64,000 nucleotides of DNA, from the NCBI GenBank assembly GCA_905221605.1, contig CAJNDS010002129.1, positions 163,501-227,500 of the forward strand. Reading direction: 5' to 3'. This document shows, piece by piece, positions 61,043-64,000 of this stretch; the stretch's first letter is position 1, and every line of letters starts with the position of its first letter. The stretch comes from Symbiodinium natans (taxonomy: Eukaryota; Sar; Dinophyceae; Suessiales; Symbiodiniaceae). Made by a program: the position numbers and the translations under genes. Under the pieces are notes generated by a model that worked only from the letters and a program-made list of their open reading frames with translations, had not been told where the DNA came from and made no database searches.

Positions 61043-61323
61043 CTTCTCATTATCGAGGGCCTCCACGATGTTGATATCGCTGCTTGTCACCTGCGTATCT
61101 GCTCCGGTGCTGGGATCCGCCTGCGCATGGCAATTTTGGAGCTGAACTGCCAGATCGCAGGCGCGTGCCATGTGGCCGGTGTAGGAGATCATGCTGAAAC
61201 ACAGACTGAACCACTGCACCAGCATTTGCCCTGCTGTGGTGACAGACATGAAGATGGAAAAGCCCGTGAAGCAAGCGCCGAAGATCGCTTCCACCCGCTG
61301 CTCTTCCTTAACGCGCCGTAGAT
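61043..61323 (-). CDS. Exon with membrane helix, follows the ankyrin-TM exons
   Basis: Acceptor AG at 61324-61325. Reads DLRRVKEEQRVEAIFGACFT, then GFSIFMSVTTAGQMLVQWFS and LCFSMISYTG, then a polar segment ending NIVEALDNEK with a GC donor. A basic linker, one or two membrane-spanning stretches and a polar tail. Phase can be matched to the exon at 61444 through a GT donor (A-G-L-N-L-R-R). Confidence 0.6.
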
Positions 61324-61443
61324 CTCAGTACATACAGGCCCTAAGCGGCTACTGTCAGCGGCTAAGGTTTCGGTCCTCTTCGGGCTTTTATCAGGTTTGG
61401 GCTTGAGGGCTTAGGGCTTGGGGGTTTACGCATGGCGCTTGAC

Positions 61444-61564
61444 TAAGGCCGGCTGCCTCAATGAAGTCGAGCAGGTCCTGGCGCACGATGCCGCGCTTCA
61501 CGCTGGAACGAATGGCCTGCGGCACCAAATCCCAAGCATACATGTGCACATCGACGTTCCTACC
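61444..61564 (-). CDS. Exon (VDVHMYAWDLVPQAIRSSVK)
   Basis: Acceptor CGCATCCAG. Reads GRNVDVHMYAWDLVPQAIRS then SVKRGIVRQDLLDFIEAAG. Joins in phase 0 to the ankyrin-TM exon (L-L-Q then G-R-N) when a GC donor is used there. Amphipathic, likely cytosolic linker. Confidence 0.6.
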
Positions 61565-62439
61565 CTGGATGCGAAGAACATGTAAGATGGGTCAAACAGT
61601 AATGGAGTGTCGAGAAAGCTGTTTCTTAAAACAAAATAACGTTTCAAAGCGCAGGGTAGGGCTAGCGGCGCTAGCGCGTGTCCTCGAAATTCTGGTCGCG
61701 AACGACGACCCTCTCGTCGTGACACTGGCACGCGGGCCAGCCCGAAATTCTTGGCAGAAACGACGACCCTCCCGGTGCTCGCATCGTGTCCTGACGCTGG
61801 CGCGTGGGGCGTCCTCGCAATTCCAGGCACGAATGACGACCCCTTCGGTCTTCCCGGCGTGTCCTGGCACGCGCTCGCGGGCGGGCCGCGCGCGGGGCAT
61901 CCTCGCTGCTGTGGGAGATGATGTCTGGGATGGGCGACGGGATGATGTCTCAGATGAACCATGTCGTCGTATCGTCTTCCAACAAACGTTTCACTTGAAG
62001 GTCTCACAAGGTCTTAAACTTAAGCGCGGCTCCAAAGCGCTTTCGGTACAACCATTCTGTAGTTCAGAGTTTTGCATGACCCCTGTCGCAAGGACGACAC
62101 AGCTGTCTTCAGGGTTACTGTGGGCCGGGTTCTTCCTGGCACCCTCGACCTCACCTCTGGTACCCTAGCCTCTTGAAGCCTAAGGCAAGGCTTTCGGGGT
62201 TTAAGGCACGGCGTGGAACGTTGGGGTGCATGCGAAAGTTGAGATGTCTTACAATGTCTTACAACAATTTACATGAGCATCCAAAGCGGCATCGCATGTC
62301 AGATCAGCCCAATACCGACACAGTGTCAGTCGATTCTCCATCCTCGAACGCCGGCTCAACATACTGTAGTGGCCATTGGTCAAAACCCTGGTTGCCCCGT
62401 TACCTGGTACAAACCCTGGTCACGGAAATACACCCACAC

Positions 62440-62535
62440 ACACACACACACACACATCACGTGCACACACACACACAGACAGAGACATACATCACATACA
62501 TCACACACGCACATACATCACACACACACAGACAA
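62440..62535. repeat. (CA)n microsatellite
   Basis: CA repeats with CATACATCAC and CAGACAGAGA breaks, in the intron just downstream of the ankyrin-TM exon on the minus strand. Confidence 0.95.
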
Positions 62536-62549
62536 CATTCGTGGAAGGC

Positions 62550-64000
62550 CTGCAAGAGGTGCCACGGCTTAAGGAAGCATATTTGACGGATCATGCTCCG
62601 CGAGGCCACGAAAGTCATGAGGCTTGCAAAGAGGTATTGCCGCTTGGAGGCGAAGATGAGGACCGTATTGGTATCCAAGCCGACGTCGACCAAAATCCAG
62701 GCGACGGTAAGATACAGGGTACAAGCTCGCACTGGCTTGATCGCTGAGTGCACCTCACGAAACTGCGCCGGCTCACTTTTGAGCAGCTCCGACACAGCGC
62801 GCGCTGTCTCCTCACGAGATGGCATGCCGCTGCGACAGCTCTCACCTTTCCACCCCATCAAACGATGGCAAACAGCCCAAGCGATTGCACCAACCAGATA
62901 CGCTGCTCGAGTTGCGGCAAGAGTCATACCAGTCGGCACGATCACATTGTCGAAGAGCTCTTGTGCGGTGACGGGGCCAAGCCAAAAAAGGAATTGGTCA
63001 TTCTGCAAGCTCATTGAAGTGTCTTCCCACAAGCTTCCGTATCTTTCAGATCCCCATTCATCCAGAGATGGGTTAAATAGCAGGGATGAGGGAAAGGAAT
63101 GCAACGTTCCATATCCTACAGACATCACCCAAGACCTCATAGTAAACACCAGAACCACCAGTAAGAGCCGCACAAAGGCGGCCACGTGACTTGCCAGGCC
63201 ACTCGATGCGATTGCCAGCGAGGGATATCTTAGCAGCGCCCATCCGTGGAATGCTGCTGCTGGCACAAAGTAGAAGAGCGCCACAAGTGGCAGCCACACC
63301 AACCAGTGCATCACCAAAAACCCGGTTCCAAATAACCAAACGGCTGTGTTGACTTCCAAGAAGTGGACGAGTCTACGCAGCGGCAAGAACCCCAGGTACG
63401 CCCGGCCCACTAGAAGCTTCGCGCCCTCCTGGAAAGGATCGACAACATCCCCATCCGGAGCTCGTCTGCAGAGCTTGGCCACGAGCTGCTCAAAGCACAC
63501 GAAAACAGCGGCTGCAACGACTGAGAACGCGGGGATCGCCCAGTTCCGCCAGTCTGCAAACAGATGGGCCTCGGTCGTCCCTTCGACAGCGGTCTTGAAG
63601 AAGCTCTTCGCCTCCTCATCCGCAAGCACATCCAGCAACGAGGCTCCGAAGGGGTCACGAAAGCCCACGTCACCCCCACAGCGGAGCCAAAGCTCCAGCT
63701 GGTCCTTCTTGAGCTCGCGCCTCCACGGGCACTCGAGGTTCACAGCTGCCTCCCTCCATGCAGCGTAACGAGGGTCCTCGACCGAGCAGCCCAGATAGAG
63801 CACGAAGGAACAATGCAAGGGATCGGTGCGGGGATCGTAGCCGCCAGGCAGCTCCAGCAAAAACACGGCGGCTTCGAAGGAGCCAATGGCGGCTGCCAAC
63901 TGAAGAGGCGTCCAGCCCAAGCTTTGGTCCCTGATCCTGATGGCTTCGGGCCAGTGCTCCAGAAGTACTTGCAAGGTTCTCAACTGACCTGCAGCAGCCG
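62550..64000 (-). CDS. Ankyrin/multi-pass membrane protein, large exon, cut by window edge
   Basis: About 480 codons open on the minus strand from the right edge to a GC donor at CTCTTGCAG. Near the start LGWTPLQLAAAIGSFEAAVF and LLE form an ankyrin repeat. Several hydrophobic segments follow: WAIPAFSVVAAAVFVCFEQL, TGFLVMHWLVWLPLVALFYF, FVRLLLVVLVFTM and TLYLTVAWILVDVGL. Ankyrin repeats before several membrane segments recall TRP-like channels, but I see no pore or TRP-box motif, so the family is open. Continues beyond the window. The LRR exons downstream may belong to the same gene or to a neighbour. Confidence 0.7.

Overview
The window looks like nuclear DNA of a eukaryote with a very intron-rich, low-density genome, most likely a dinoflagellate or close alveolate relative. 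Reasons: plant/alveolate-type telomeric heptamers (TTTAGGG/CCCTAAA) in dozens of interstitial tracts; a calcium-dependent protein kinase with EF-hands; exons of only 50-100 bases separated by introns of hundreds to thousands of bases; and many introns whose reading phase is best explained by GC-AG rather than GT-AG splicing. I found no trans-splice leader relic, tRNA or rRNA. The taxon is inference, not proof. Most long open frames are microsatellite artefacts, so the coding calls rest on short exons recognised by domain motif, splice signals and phase.

Layout. (1) About 3.2-13.7 kb, plus strand: dispersed exons of an RCC1-repeat (beta-propeller) gene. Some exons are clean and some degenerate. 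A 482-codon uninterrupted ORF at 11752-13200 sits among them; its C-terminal half resembles the MSS51-like C-terminal domain usually found with MYND fingers. (2) 14.7-18.6 kb: a foldback minisatellite, a short terminal-looking exon, a long unrecognised open exon, a minus-strand signal-peptide exon and a plus-strand LamG-like exon. (3) 20.2-36.4 kb, plus strand: a CDPK-like gene of at least 14 exons, with G-loop, lysine, catalytic loop, DFG, subdomain XI and four or five EF-hand pieces. It carries an unusual non-RD, tyrosine-kinase-like catalytic loop. (4) 38.0-38.3 kb: an orphan membrane-protein exon. (5) 38.6-44.5 kb: a block nearly free of telomeric repeats, with a foldback minisatellite, a zinc-finger ORF, Pro/Ala-rich and acidic frames, two stem-loops and a 1.3 kb TG/TCTG microsatellite. 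(6) 44.5-64 kb, minus strand: an ankyrin/multi-TM exon running off the right edge, then exons that mostly encode one leucine-rich repeat each, then helical/charged exons.

The most striking feature is the relation between telomeric tracts and exons. On the plus strand most recognisable exons have CCCTAAA repeats on their left and TTTAGGG repeats on their right, whichever strand is coding. Each exon block therefore looks capped by outward-pointing telomere repeats. In many introns the donor lies in or beside GTTTAGGG and the acceptor in or just after CCCTAAAC..AG. Two families of roughly 100 bp inverted-repeat elements (called A and B here) are also scattered through the introns, and one B copy begins exactly at a predicted donor.

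The genes do not form an obvious pathway. The unifying theme is genome architecture: modular exons in introns built from telomere-like and MITE-like DNA.
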